A stretch of 64,000 nt of DNA from Halictus rubicundus. Taxonomy: Eukaryota > Arthropoda > Insecta > Hymenoptera > Halictidae. The notes beneath the pieces were generated by a model that was not told where the DNA came from, did no database searches, and saw only the letters and a list, made by a program, of their open reading frames with translations. Each line of letters opens with the position of its first letter. Position 1 is the stretch's first letter. The translations under genes and the position numbers were made by a program. The stretch covers positions 11,262,220-11,326,219 of the forward strand of contig NC_135151.1 in NCBI RefSeq assembly GCF_050948215.1, in the 5' to 3' direction. Shown here piece by piece: positions 12,114 through 23,045 of the stretch.

Positions 12114-13639
12114 GAAGACGTATTGATAGGGGGATGCGGGTTAATGTTGATGAAATTGCGAGTATAATCGAGCAAAATCCAAGACAGTATGCTCAGTCAA
12201 CCCGCCCACGTGTTACGTGGGTTAGAAATGCTCGGACACGGCGTGTAACAGCGAACGCTTCCTGCCTATGTACGGTTACGCGTGGCACACACCGTTGTTA
12301 CCTAAAATGCACAACCGCTCGTTCCCGGTCTGGCGAGGAGTGAAAATTATCCAGGCAATTAGATGCTGGCCGTATAGTTATAACCCTGGTGCGCCGTAAC
12401 ACAAATCGTTAGGGCTGAAGAAATCGTTCAGCCGGTTGCGTGTCAATGATACAATAGATTTTATTAATGGCCTTACGGCTGAGCAATGCCTCCGGATTAA
12501 CTCTAGAAACTAGGCTACCGAGGCTCATCCGTTTACTGCTCCCAAAAAGCCACCAAACATTCTTACATCATTCTCAGATTTTTACTCGAGTCTTCTCTTT
12601 TTCACGAAATAAAACTTGTCTGTATCAATTATGAGACAAGGGAAATACATAAAAATTGATTTCTTTTAATAATTTTAATAAGCTATGAATAATGTACTAT
12701 TAAATTCATTTGATGTGTCTTCTAATTTTATCTTCTATCTACTTGTTTTGCCACAAATGCATAATCTCTTCTAGCATTCTCAAATAAAATAAAATTAACA
12801 GCGTACACTATACACATAAAACATCGTCGAATGTACAGTTGTCAGAAAGGTCTTTAGGCCTTCTTGAGAATGTGCACGAGCTTCCGTGTGCAGTCTGTTG
12901 ATGATTTCGTCGTGACATAATGAAGGCGTGGAACTTGGGGGTTTTGTCACCAGATAGAATATTAATATATCCATAAAGGTGTGCCCCGGTGCACGGTAGT
13001 TCGCGATGAAGTGGCCGCGAGAGTAGTCGGGCCGAGAATTGCATAAGTAACATGGAGCGAGGAGACTCGAAACACCTCTGGAGCCGACACTCTCGAGCGT
13101 TACACGTTCTCGGAAGAGCGGAACGCATATTGAATGCAGACAGAATGCAATTCCGGCCGTGTTATATACGGTTACATTCGTCCCTGGAAACCGTTGAGTT
13201 TCCTCCCTCGTGGAAGCCGCACAAGTCGGTTAAGTTGGTTCAAGGTCAGCCCCGCTCTGTGCCACACTCTCGTCGCCGTTTACACCGAATTTATTTGCTC
13301 TCGCCAACTATCGTCGCGATCCCTCGCAACAACGGAAAAAAGGTCAAATGACGTTTGGCCATTTTCTTGCCTCTTGGCCGGACAAAAAGCGCATAAAGCT
13401 TAATGTATTCGGATTGTATCCTTCGAACAATCAGCACCCTCTTCTCTCGATCGGGCAATGTTCTGCTCGCTGGGCTAAATTTACGAGGCCTTTGACGAGT
13501 CTACAGAACTGTAAAGTTGACCCATTTGCATCGGAAAGAATGATAAACGATGCCCTTGTCGCCAATTGTTTTTTTTATCATACCATTAATTTTTTTATTG
13601 TGGCTCTGAAAAAATTTCTCAGATTAAAGTTGCACTACC
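12114..13639. other. Non-coding stretch, nothing recognised
   Basis: Includes a GC-richer block at 12800-13400 with several overlapping frames on both strands, none with recognisable domains. Probably intron or intergenic. Confidence 0.4.
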
Positions 13640-14020
13640 TCTGTTTTTAATGTTTTCTCAAGGTCGTTTCTAACAGGATTTCAAAGCCATTGGTATTTAT
13701 TTATACTAAACCTTAGGTGTTCTCTTAGATATTATTATAGAGCGCGAAAAGACGGATCCAACGAACTCCATGACCATACTGTTTCGATCATTCAGTCTCG
13801 AGATATTCGTGTCTGAAAACATCGATTATGTTACCTTTCAGACACGAATATCTCGAGACTGAATGATCGAAACGGTATGGTTATGGAGGTCATTGGATTC
13901 GTCTTTTCAGGCTCTACAATAATATCTAAGAAAAAGCACAAGGTACCTCTACAAAGAATATTAATGACTTTGAAGTCTCATTTAAAAATGACCTCGAGAA
14001 AGATTCTTACCCGTCGTTGC
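13640..14020. mobile_element. Long fold-back inverted repeat (MITE or hairpin locus)
   Basis: Core arms 13725-13818 and 13836-13929 are about 94 bp each, around 90 percent identical by eye, and separated by a 17-nt loop. Both carry 'cgatcattcagtctcgagat' with attcgtgtctgaaa at the loop side, and 'gacg.atccaa.ga.ctcc' in the middle. Weaker pairing continues outwards, for example 'ctcaaggtc' and 'ttcaaagccatt' against their complements near 13955-14000. An RNA from this locus would fold into a long hairpin. The arm motif also occurs inside the Transib-like element and near 30315. Exact ends and target duplication were not found. Confidence 0.85.
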
Positions 14021-16379
14021 ATGTGCCCATTAAAATCATACAACATCGTTCTGAAAAGTGTTTTCACTCTGTATTTAATTAGAAAAATTCGTGTAATGAT
14101 CTATCTAACGATAGTGTCCAAAAAAATGTATACACCGATGACGCAAATGGGTTAACAGTGAAATTTAAAATTGAAATTGAAGCTCCGAGGATCACATTCA
14201 ATTCTGTGCGTTAACATAAGGTTTGCGCAAAAACATGAGCAAAACAGCGCCACAAAAAAACGGTGTCGGATCGGAATGTGGGTCAGGAAATTCCAATTTG
14301 AGCATCGGTGGGAATCGTTTGCGACACGGTATTCCATTAACACGATAACATTGGCCGTTTTTAATTTTTCCGAACGGTCGTTGGTACATATTTCTTCTCC
14401 CGCCATCTGTGCGTCCATGATAAAGAGACGCGCGCGGTTTAATAGGAATCGACACATGTATCCCTGTATCATTTGTCGAAATAAATTGGACGTGTAAAAT
14501 AATAGAGGTCAGGAATATATGCGATCGATGTGTATACTTCCTGCTCGATTACCCTTTGCGCACGTGCAACGGAACAATGGAAGACGAGGCGAATCAATTT
14601 TTCTATTCGTTTCCGGTTGTGTATATCGCTTGAACGTTGTTTGGCAGCCGAACGCGTTTACAGTTCGGCCGTGGCCTTGTCTGTAAATACGAAAACCAAG
14701 GCGATCGTATCACTGTGCCGGACTACAGCCAAGATAAACGCTTATTTATTGACCGAAACAATAATACAGCCTACGTCGAGAGTCGTCTCGTCTCGTTCGT
14801 TGCTTTGTTGACTAACCGTTACATGGTTACGTTAGTGCCTCTCTCCGATCCCAATGGCAAAATACGCAGTTAGTAACAGCGCAATAATTTCGTTCGGTAT
14901 TTGTATAAACGCTCGTAAATCGTAAACTGTTAGCACGAAGTCTAAAGAAAAATTACTGCATGCATGATAACGCGGTAGAATCCAGGAATTTCTTCGAAAA
15001 ATATGTGCGAACCGGAATGACGAGTCAATTCGTCCTCGCTGTTTAACGGGTTCGAGATATTTGCAACCTCGTTCGAGGAGCGTACGCTGGTAGGGCAAAC
15101 GACGCCATTACACATTTGCAAAACATCGTATCGATTTTTCCGGTGGCTGGGAGAGCAGCGAGAGTCGTACTCGAAAATGAAAATAGACACGGGCAGGTAG
15201 ACGGGTCTGTCGAAATTGGATACAATGGTTGAGGCGCTAAAGCGCTGCATTTCCTGTCCAAGTTCCTTGGTTGTCTGTACATCTGTCGAGCATAGCTCGA
15301 AAATCGCTTGTATAGATCCGTAGGGTCTCTACAGTCTCGCGAAATGCCTGGTCGTTTCTATATTAACAGCTCCCTGCTGGGTTATCGTCGGTTTCAGCGT
15401 ATCGGGAACTATAGAAACTTCTAGAATGTCATTGAAAGTGCACGCATTTCGTCGTAGCACTGTAAATAGCAGTAGACAACTTCAAGTCCTTTGAACCACA
15501 GTTGTGCATAGGTGGATACACCTTCCGACAGTATGTGATAAATATTTTCCGTCCGCGCAATGGCGTCGTTTGCTGATGTGGCAAGCAAGCCTCGAAGCGT
15601 TCAGCGTCGGAGCCGTTGGGGGATATCGTACGTGACGATAATGGCGGCGAAAATGGCCACTGCGTGTTGTGGCGACATCTATCGGTACCGTCATTTTTCT
15701 TTGATCACCATACTTTTGCCTCGCGTCGTATGGTGTCGCCACGTGGTTGAGGAACGTGTAGGGACATTCCCCAGGACGCGTGGTAGATAGCGACACCGTA
15801 TGGTGAAATTACGAAGTACTTAAATCTCTAGAATAAATGGCATATTGGAAGTTTGCCATCTAATAATATCGAAGGCCTTTGAAAAATAAAGCTAACTAAA
15901 CCATTTGAATTCCCCCCCTCGTTCGTCTTTGCCACACAGTAGGGTAGACTGATATCGAGAATAAACGAAAGCGTCTGAACGAGTAAGCACTGAAGTTTCC
16001 CCTCCAAATTGTTACCAAGAGGACGCGCCAATGGCGTAGCCATCAATTTAACGATCTTCCAAAACGATTCGTAACTGAATATATTTTTATTATTGCCTGA
16101 TCACTCTTCTTCGATGCCAATACGGGAATGAATAAAATAACAGCATTTCGCAATTTTTCTGAAGCTTTTTATGTTACACGTAATTGTGTCATTAGGAACG
16201 TATTAAATAAATGAGTCTATAGAGACGAGTCTGTAAAAGATGAATGTATGTTGCTTTCTCTGTATAAATTCTATTTTAATAAAAGATATTAGGATTATTA
16301 TTGTTTTAATGATACTGTTTGTGCAATAGACAAACCATGAAGTCGACTAACTAACTAACTGTTGATTTTTTATTCACAG
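14021..16379 (+). other. GLYR1: Probable GLYR1 intron, 3' part
   Basis: Sequence directly upstream of a good splice acceptor, 'ttttttattcacag', ending at 16379. No upstream GLYR1 exon (PWWP domain or the glycine-rich dinucleotide-binding loop) is visible here or elsewhere in the first 16 kb, so this is most simply intron. A GC-balanced patch near 15480-15800 contains 'ataatggcggcgaaaatggc', which resembles promoter-type YY1/Pho motifs. That is weak evidence only. Confidence 0.5.
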
Positions 16380-16490
16380 TGTGCGGATTTCGTAAAAGCG
16401 GGGGCAAAACAGGGTTTAACGCCATCGGACGTTGTATTGGCTGCAGACATTACATTCTCTTGCGTGGCTGATCCTCAAGCTGCCAAAGAC
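16380..16490 (+). CDS. GLYR1: GLYR1/NPAC homologue, third-last coding exon
   Basis: This exon encodes 37 residues, from CADFVKAGAKQGLTPSDVV through ADITFSCVADPQAAKD, which align closely with the second half of the NAD-binding Rossmann domain of GLYR1 (nuclear protein NPAC/NP60; Drosophila Ndf). The family is a chromatin protein: an N-terminal PWWP domain reads H3K36-methylated nucleosomes and a C-terminal beta-hydroxyacid-dehydrogenase-like domain forms the tetramer core, easing transcription through nucleosomes and partnering LSD2 in vertebrates. The exon opens after an acceptor AG at 16378-16379 and closes at the donor GTGAGT at 16491; both introns are phase 0. Exons for the PWWP domain and the first Rossmann half are not in the window. 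Confidence 0.93.
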
Positions 16491-16578
16491 GTGAGTACTC
16501 TTCTTCGTTGGTTTTAAGTAGGAGTTTAAGCTAGTCAAAATTACAACTGGGAAATTAAAAAATAATTAACGTTTTCAG

Positions 16579-17023
16579 ATGGTGTTCGGTAACTGCGGGG
16601 TTCTCACAGAAATCTCCCCCGAAAAGGGGTACGTGGAAATGACCGGAATAGACGCGGAGACGTCGCAGGACATCGCCGAGGCGATAACAGCGAAGGGAGG
16701 TCGTTATCTAGAGGCGCAAGTACAGGGTAGCAAAACACAGGCACAGGAGGGCACACTGGTGATCCTCGCGGCCGGGAACAGAACGTTGTTCGACGAATGT
16801 CAGTCTTGCTTTGAGGCGATGGGCAAGAACAGCTTCTACCTTGGTAAGGTGGGCAATGCTTCCAAAATGAACCTTGTGCTTCAGTTGATGGCGGGGGTAA
16901 CCCTGGCCGGTTTGGCTGAGAGCATGGCGCTGGCGGATCGCGCTGGGCTCCAACAGAAAGACGTGTTGGAGGTGTTGGAGCTGACATCATTAGCCTGTCC
17001 TGCGATTCTTGACAAAGGAAAAG
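16579..17023 (+). CDS. GLYR1: GLYR1/NPAC homologue, penultimate coding exon
   Basis: The exon starts MVFGNCGVLTEISPEKGY after the acceptor 'gttttcag' ending at 16578, and stops after DKGK plus one base at 17023. It covers the end of the Rossmann domain, the substrate-loop region (MTGIDAETSQDI), the GGRYLEAQVQGSK segment and the start of the all-alpha C-terminal dehydrogenase domain. In active beta-hydroxyacid dehydrogenases the signature is APVSGG; here it is AQVQGS. In VGNASKMNLVLQ the position of the catalytic lysine (VGxGxxxK in active enzymes) is an asparagine. Both fit the view that the GLYR1 domain is a structural, catalytically dead enzyme fold; human GLYR1 has methionine at the lysine position. 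The first ATG of this exon is internal to the protein, not a start codon. Confidence 0.96.
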
Positions 17024-17113
17024 GTACTGCACCATTTGTATTGTACCACGTTATTCATTGGGATAGGCTAGTTGTTTTTGGACCAATTTGTACAACGTTC
17101 TCTTCTTTTCTAG
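17024..17113 (+). other. GLYR1: GLYR1 last intron, 90 nt, in frame and stop-free
   Basis: The donor is GTACTG and the acceptor is 'ttcttttctag'. Removing it joins DKGK to AIIEGGFPTQLPLQ, which matches the family without a gap. Because the intron is 90 nt long and has no in-frame stop, the genomic frame runs straight through. An unspliced message would add 30 residues (starting GTAPFVLYHVIHWDRL) between two helices of the C-terminal domain. Confidence 0.93.
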
Positions 17114-17313
17114 CCATCATCGAAGGCGGGTTCCCAACGCAATTACCGCTACAGCACATGCAGAAAGACTTAAGACTCTCTTTAGGTATAGGCGACCAAC
17201 TGGAGCAGCCTCTACCGTTGGCTGCCGCGGCGAACGAGGTCTACAAGCACGCTAAACGTCTTGGTTACGGCGAACACGATGCCTCCGCCGTTTACATCAG
17301 AGCCAGGTTCTAA
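17114..17313 (+). CDS. GLYR1: GLYR1/NPAC homologue, last coding exon with stop
   Basis: This exon finishes the all-alpha domain: IIEGGFPTQLPLQHMQKDLR, LSLGIGDQLEQPLPLAAAAN, EVYKHAKRLGYGEHDASAVY, then IRARF and a TAA stop at 17311-17313. The HMQKDLRL segment and the AAANEVYKxAK segment are strongly conserved with vertebrate GLYR1 (YIQKDLRL, AAANEVYKRAK). The three exons give about 251 residues, a little under half of a family protein of about 550-600 residues. Codon use and conservation are those of a working gene; intact introns argue against a processed copy. Confidence 0.96.
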
Positions 17314-18637
17314 CGGAGCATGCATCGTCGAGCTTTCGCTATACCATATTTATTGCAATATCTAAACGTTGTTTCCCGTCGCTACCAGAGAAGAGTAGTG
17401 CGCTATTTGTCAAGAAGTAGCGGGTCACTTCGATCAGGCACGCAAACAATATCGTTGCGACGATTTCGATGTTAATCGCTACGAGGTTGTTGTCGGAACA
17501 AGTCACACGTTCGGTTGACGCGAAAAGGAACCAGAATCGAATTCGACGCACCGAAGCGCGTCAAAAGCGGTGTAGACTCCATGTACACGTACGCAAACAA
17601 AAATACACGCATACACAAATACACACGCGCAGCCACATGGCTGATCAATGAATGTATAAATGAACTTGTACGGTCTTTTTTTACACGGTTTTTTTGTCAA
17701 AAGAACTCCTTTTTGTGTACATTACAACGACATGGTTTCATTTCTTCATGATATTCTTTTCTTTTTTTTTTTTTGGTTTCCTTTTTCTTTGAAGTACTTG
17801 GCGACTACTTTTCTCGAGAACTGCGTGGGTTATGGTAAAACCGATCTCTCGAATCGCATCCCGACTTCGATCCCGTAGGACGCACCCCTCGCTTGGAACA
17901 AACATGAGAGACTTGGGACGTGTCGAAAATGTGCCTTACGATACCCGTTCGAAGCAAGGCTTTCCTTTTCCCTAGGTTCTTCTTTCCCCGCTTCATCAAG
18001 CGGAAGATTGATTTCGTTACTTGTGATTGATACGATACAATGAATTTTGATATACACGACGACGATGCGTAGAAAAACTATCATTAGGGAAAAGGGAACG
18101 ATGGGGGTAGATTATACTCTTCGTTGGTGCAATCATAAACTATAATTCAACGAAACATGGTTTTCGAATTTGTAAAAAAAGAATGATTAATTTCTGGGAG
18201 CAGCTCGGAAGCGTTCGCTGAATCGAGTAACGAGGAGAGGATCAACGTTTTTGAGTTTGCCCTGTCCACCTGTCCGTTGAAAAATGTTTTATACGGTCAT
18301 TTGAATATTCGTTACACCGGATGTAGGTACTGCCAGAATTTTTAAGTAAATTTTAGCTATTACAACATATGTGTTCTCGCAGAGACTCACTCAAAAACGT
18401 ATGAAAATATTTCTGTTTCAAAGTTATCCGACTGGCAACGTTTCTGACGGAATGCCGTCGCCGTTTCGTTTCGCATTAGCAATTAGAAACGTGTCGCGCT
18501 TAGCGCGTCTTCTCGGCTTTTTGTTTTGATCGACGTGGCTGTTAATCGATAAGCCGAGAACAACGCCGAATCGCATTCAGTCTCGGTAGTAACACGAAGA
18601 AATTGTAGGAAAAAAATGGATGAAATATCGAGCATTA

Positions 18638-18705
<68 letters not shown>

Positions 18706-19860
18706 GTACGTTGCTATGTATAGAGGCTTTCGGACCCACAGAACGTGTGTCCCTTCTATTATTATATTATCATTACTATGATTAATTGAGATTCAATCGC
18801 CACTCGCAGAAGTTTGAATCAAACGAGACGGTATGGGGGTGTTGTCTAGTTACGAGAAACCGACCAGTACACTTCATCCACGCGACACTGTATTTTCCCA
18901 CACGGCGCGAGCAGGAAAACCAATTTTTTTACTAACCAGATTTTTCTACTGACTCTCACGACTACTGCTGCTGGTATCGCATGTTCGGGGAACGAACATG
19001 AACGATAGGACGTTGCTCTGCTCTCTCTCTCTCGTGTGCACGTTACGACCACGGAAAACAGGGAATAAAAAGACAGGGGGAAACAAAAACTTGTTGATGT
19101 GAGGGTACGTGAGAGCAACCGGCGATATTCCGTTTCCGTAAAGTCGCTGCGACTCTCACGAGCAGATACGCGACGAAGTCGAGAGCGAGCCCGAAAGGTT
19201 GCGGATTCGAAAACGCGAGACGATCGCGCGAGTTTCCCTTAACCGGGGACGAGAGATCGACGAGCTATCTGTCCCTCTCGATCACCAACAATGTTCGCAT
19301 GCGGGTCTTCCTCGCCCCTCGGGGACCGGTAAATATTTTTCTAGAATTATGTGACGAAGAATCCTTCAATTCAATCATCAAATCGCTCTCCTCGTCGAGC
19401 ACTTTCTTTCCTGGTTGATACGTAAAGGGGAAATTCGTGGCGCTCGCTCGTTTTACAGACTTTCGGTCGCGCGGTCCGCCGCGCGACACTTAGCTGTAAC
19501 AGTGGCTAGGCGCCCATATCACGTACTGTATATGTAATTAGATTATCGATATAGTTTTAATGTTACAATGATACATTGTGCATCTACGAGATGAACAAGA
19601 AATGATGAAAATAGAAAATATTAGATATTCTACTGCAAGACATAAAGAAAAAAAATTATATATAAATATATATATATATACATATAGCTAGTATAAAGTG
19701 TATAAATCACAGAGAGGGAAGAATTCCGTGTGAGTGCGATCGGGTGAGTGAGAATACGTCATGATCATTGCGTCAGTAACTGACGTTATATGTTTTGTCA
19801 TGAAATACACTGGTTTTTGAATAAATATCTATTTGAATTACGAACATCGATACTTAATGG
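17314..19860 (+). other. GLYR1: Probable GLYR1 3' UTR and downstream DNA
   Basis: No coding frame can be supported here. Possible poly(A) signals are AATAAA at 19064-19069 and at 19820-19825. The second is followed about 30 nt later by a GU-rich run (ggtgtgcgtgcgg), which is the better match. If used, the 3' UTR would be about 2.5 kb. The (TA)n tract at 18638-18699 lies inside. The end point is an inference. Confidence 0.35.
18638..18699. repeat. (TA)n microsatellite, about 30 units
   Basis: Almost pure TA dinucleotides for about 60 bp. Smaller TA runs occur near 19651-19686 and 19973-19990. Confidence 0.97.
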
Positions 19861-20999
19861 TGTGCGTGCGGCTTATGAATGTACTTTTTTTTTCATACAC
19901 GAACTTTTGTCCTATTACATTTTTGTCTGAATGTTTTTGCACGCCCGATAGATCTTTACTTTTTCTTTCATTATATATATATATATATATTAATTTTTAG
20001 ACACCCACTGTACCTTAAACTGTGTAAAAACTGAATATTGTTTTTTAACATTCATGGGGTTATTCGTTATTTTAATAAAAGCTAGATATATTGATAAACT
20101 GTGAGACGCTAAGTCACCTACTAACAATGTAGACATCAAAATTACTATATTTTATATACTATTAAGCATACATTAATATAAAGATTATTATCATACTCGC
20201 CGTACTTGTTCTATATCCCTTGGAAACAAATTACAATATAAATATAGTACGTACTTTTTTACATGAAAAGACTGTATAGTCAAGGCTGCACCGCTTGTAC
20301 CCCATAATGTAATTGAAAAAACATTGAGAATGTGGACATCTTATGCTCCCTATTCTTATTGCAAAACGCTCTTCATTAAGTACAAATAATCCGCATAAAA
20401 AACCCTACAATCATAATCATCTTTTTTCTAAGAGATGAAACTCTAGACATGTTCAAACTTATACCTTTCTTTAGCAATCTTAATAAATTAGGTAAATCAT
20501 TTTCGTTCTAAATGCATCAAGTCTGCAGTCCATTAACAACAGATGTCCACAGTAATCGTGTAACCTGTATTCTGTATGGGCAGCTACCACGACAGTCGAC
20601 AAACATCGGATCCCTGGCAAGAAGAGCTTTTTCTCAAAAGAAGAAACTCTAGACGCGCGTAAAAGTTTCTTTTTCTCTACAATAATCTTTCGAACACATT
20701 CGATATAAATTTTTTCAATTTTTCTCCTGCTTGAAATCATACCAAAACATTTTTACAGTCAATGTAGAAAGTGTGTGGTCCGGTCATAAAAGATATCCAA
20801 CGTAATCGTATAATACATATGTCCCACGTGGACAGTTATTATGACCGTGAAGGAGTCTGGGATCTCCATGGGAAACGGGTTGCAGAGATTCTCGTCGGTG
20901 CAAAAAATCGATCATTCGGTTTCGGTGGAAAAAAGCGACGACATGCTCGATATATCGTTTACCGCGATGCAAAGCACGTGCCGCGTTCGCTCGGTTCAT
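19861..20999. other. Non-coding stretch with a diverged duplication
   Basis: Motif 'gaaactctaga' recurs at about 20436 and 20643 with similar following sequence, and 'gtaatcgt.taa' recurs at about 20552 and 20800, suggesting an old tandem duplication of 200-250 bp. No gene recognised. Confidence 0.4.
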
Positions 21000-22056
21000 A
21001 GGCGCCGCGAATAGACCGAATGATATTGCATGATTACAGAGGAAGCCGGCTGGTGTGCGCACGCGTCCCCTCGGGTTGCTCGTGTGCTGTGCCGTGTGCG
21101 TGAAAGTACGGTGTCGGTGGTGGGGATCGAGGGCGGGTGAGGGAGCAGGGGTGGGGGCAGAGGGGTGGAGCAGCCGCCGTCTGATGACACCTGTAGCTCG
21201 ACCCCCACGATCAGTTCAGCCGCGACCGTCCACGCGCCGTCTTGTTACGACGTTTTTGCACGGCTACCACTCTAACCGATACGTGTACACGTTCACGCAC
21301 ATCCACACATACAGACGGACAAACACTCGGCGATAGCCACACTCACTCGCACCTCCTTCTACACATGCACATACGACACACCGACCAAAGTGTACCGTCG
21401 ACGGTTCTAGTTCACGTGTATGTGAACGAAACAGCAGCCAGCGCACACGTGCAGAAGGCTGATTTTTACCCTTTGCCCGCGTGACAAGAACCCGTCGTGC
21501 GCATCTGCCATTATTGTGAGCGGAACTGTCATCGTGCCCCCGGTAGTGTTCGACCACTAGGAGGGGAAGAGGAACGGAAGGGACGACGGTTCACGCGAGT
21601 ATGTACCACGGACACGACACCGTGCTTCACTAGACAGATCGACATTTCGCGAGTATTCTTTCTCCCCATATCGACCAGCCTTCCGTTCACGTACGCCGTT
21701 GACAACTACCGCCAGCTCCCTCTACCCGTCTCGGCCAAAGCTTTTACGCTTACGTTTGATTCCCCGGAGCTGATAGATGCTCGATACTATAATATATGTA
21801 GATCTCCTAAGAACAAGGTCGCCGATGTGGAGCGATACTTTCTAAGACAATGAGCCTGGCTCGTCCGTGACACTCCGGTTCGAAAACGAACATACTCGTG
21901 ATCGGTGAGTTAAGAAAAAACGTATCGGCTGTCGCGCACCGTTCACAGTACCCGAAGCCGATTCCTGTGCGAACGGTCTCGGGTAGAATAATACATTATC
22001 CGCGACATCTGAGCAATTATTGACATTGATAACGCGGGCCGCGTTGCCGCGAAAGT

Positions 22057-22078
22057 CCCCCCCACCCCCCCCCCCCCC
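22057..22078 (-). repeat. Poly-C tract (G-run on the - strand)
   Basis: Runs of 7 and 14 C are separated by a single A. The G-rich complement could form a G-quadruplex. It lies within the GC-rich candidate promoter block. Confidence 0.9.
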
Positions 22079-22318
22079 AACCGCCCCTTCCCGCGGAGAG
22101 ATACGATCGAAGTGAACGCTCGCAAATAACGGTGGTCGGTTTTCTTGGGTAGTGTTTCTTGGCACGATCTTGCGTACGACCTTATTCCTAGGGAATGATC
22201 GGTGGTGTTGCGACTGTGCGCAAGAAAACAGAACGTGGCCCGTATGCCCGGCAATGCGAGACGAACGCCGCCGCCGCCGCCGCCGCGGAGGGGCATGTGT
22301 CTCGCGCGTGTTCACCGA

Positions 22319-22375
22319 GTCTCTCTCTCTCTCTCTCTCGGCTCTCTCTCTCCCGTTCTCTCTCTCTCTCTCTAG
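22319..22375. repeat. (TC)n microsatellite, interrupted
   Basis: CT/TC dinucleotide runs interrupted by ggctc and ccgttc. Long arginine/glutamate or serine/leucine runs in frames here come from this repeat. A (GCC)n run lies just before it at about 22266-22290. Confidence 0.95.
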
Positions 22376-22802
22376 CAGCACACGGAAGCGCGAGAGATTC
22401 CAGAAATTGTGCTGGTGCTCCGTGTGTATTCCCGTCGTGCGCGCGACAGTGAAGTGTGCACGGCAACTACGTAATCGCGTAGCGTTTCCATGCGAGACTT
22501 GCTGCGCGTTCGGAAATATCGGCAGGAATTTAATTGGCGAGCCTCTCCGTAAGTATCGAAAGTTACCGCCGCGCCGATGACTTTTGTTTATGCTAGCAGT
22601 GTCGTCGCGGTTTCGTCAACAGAAATATTCGACGTTTCGCAACAACCATCGCCGCCACGCTTATGGCTAATACAAATATTTAGTTTCCTGCGCGCGACCA
22701 CGCGCGTCAATGTTAAGGCCGGTTCCCATTTTCACGTATGTATTTCGAAGTACGGGTCCATTACAAAATTTCGAATTCACCGGCGGGAGAGACCGAGGGA
22801 GT

Positions 22803-23045
22803 TTAATCCCTTGCAGTACTATTCATTTTATGGTTATAGTGATTAGAAATTCTTCACCGTTTAGAATTTCATAGAAGAAAAGAAAGGGATTTATCGTATG
22901 CCTATGTTTTCTCTAAAGGCTATACATCGACTGCAACAGCATAGATTTTTATTTCAGTTTAAAGGAAATTAATGACGTACATATTTATTAGACTCTGTTC
23001 AGAATCTTCATCACGATTCTGAGTCGATATTGTAGGGCATAGGTT
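22803..23045. mobile_element. Family B piggyBac-like MITE, diverged copy
   Basis: It opens TTAATCCCTTGCAGTACTA, continues 'gtgattagaaattctt', 'gtatgcctatgtttt', 'gactctgttcagaatctt', and ends near 'gtagggcataggtt'. It matches copies at 57522-57763 (reverse) and 59803-59981. TTAA with CCC at the terminus is the piggyBac hallmark. The right terminus is worn. No transposase frame. Confidence 0.75.

Larger units (their letters stand above)
21000..22548 (+). promoter_or_regulatory. GC-rich block, candidate promoters and non-coding first exons
   Basis: This is the longest CpG-rich, simple-repeat-rich patch of the window. It has a strong donor, GTAAGTAT, at 22549 and a second, GTGAGTTA, at 21905, both on the + strand. 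An Inr-like TCAGTT lies at about 21210. A 118-residue frame at 21497-21853 ends 50 bp before the first donor but has no recognisable domain and is probably chance. I read the block as possible alternative 5' UTR exons of a + strand gene, perhaps the one whose coding start is at 29510. There is no proof of splicing. Confidence 0.35.

Noticed and set aside
16579..17313. Single 244-residue reading frame starting with ATG
   Set aside because: The ATG is internal to GLYR1 (preceded by the exon at 16380-16490), and residues from 17024-17113 are intronic. The real structure is three exons.
21497..21853. 118-codon + strand frame just before a splice donor
   Set aside because: No domain, skewed composition from a GC-rich patch, and a stop 50 bp before the donor. 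More likely untranslated.
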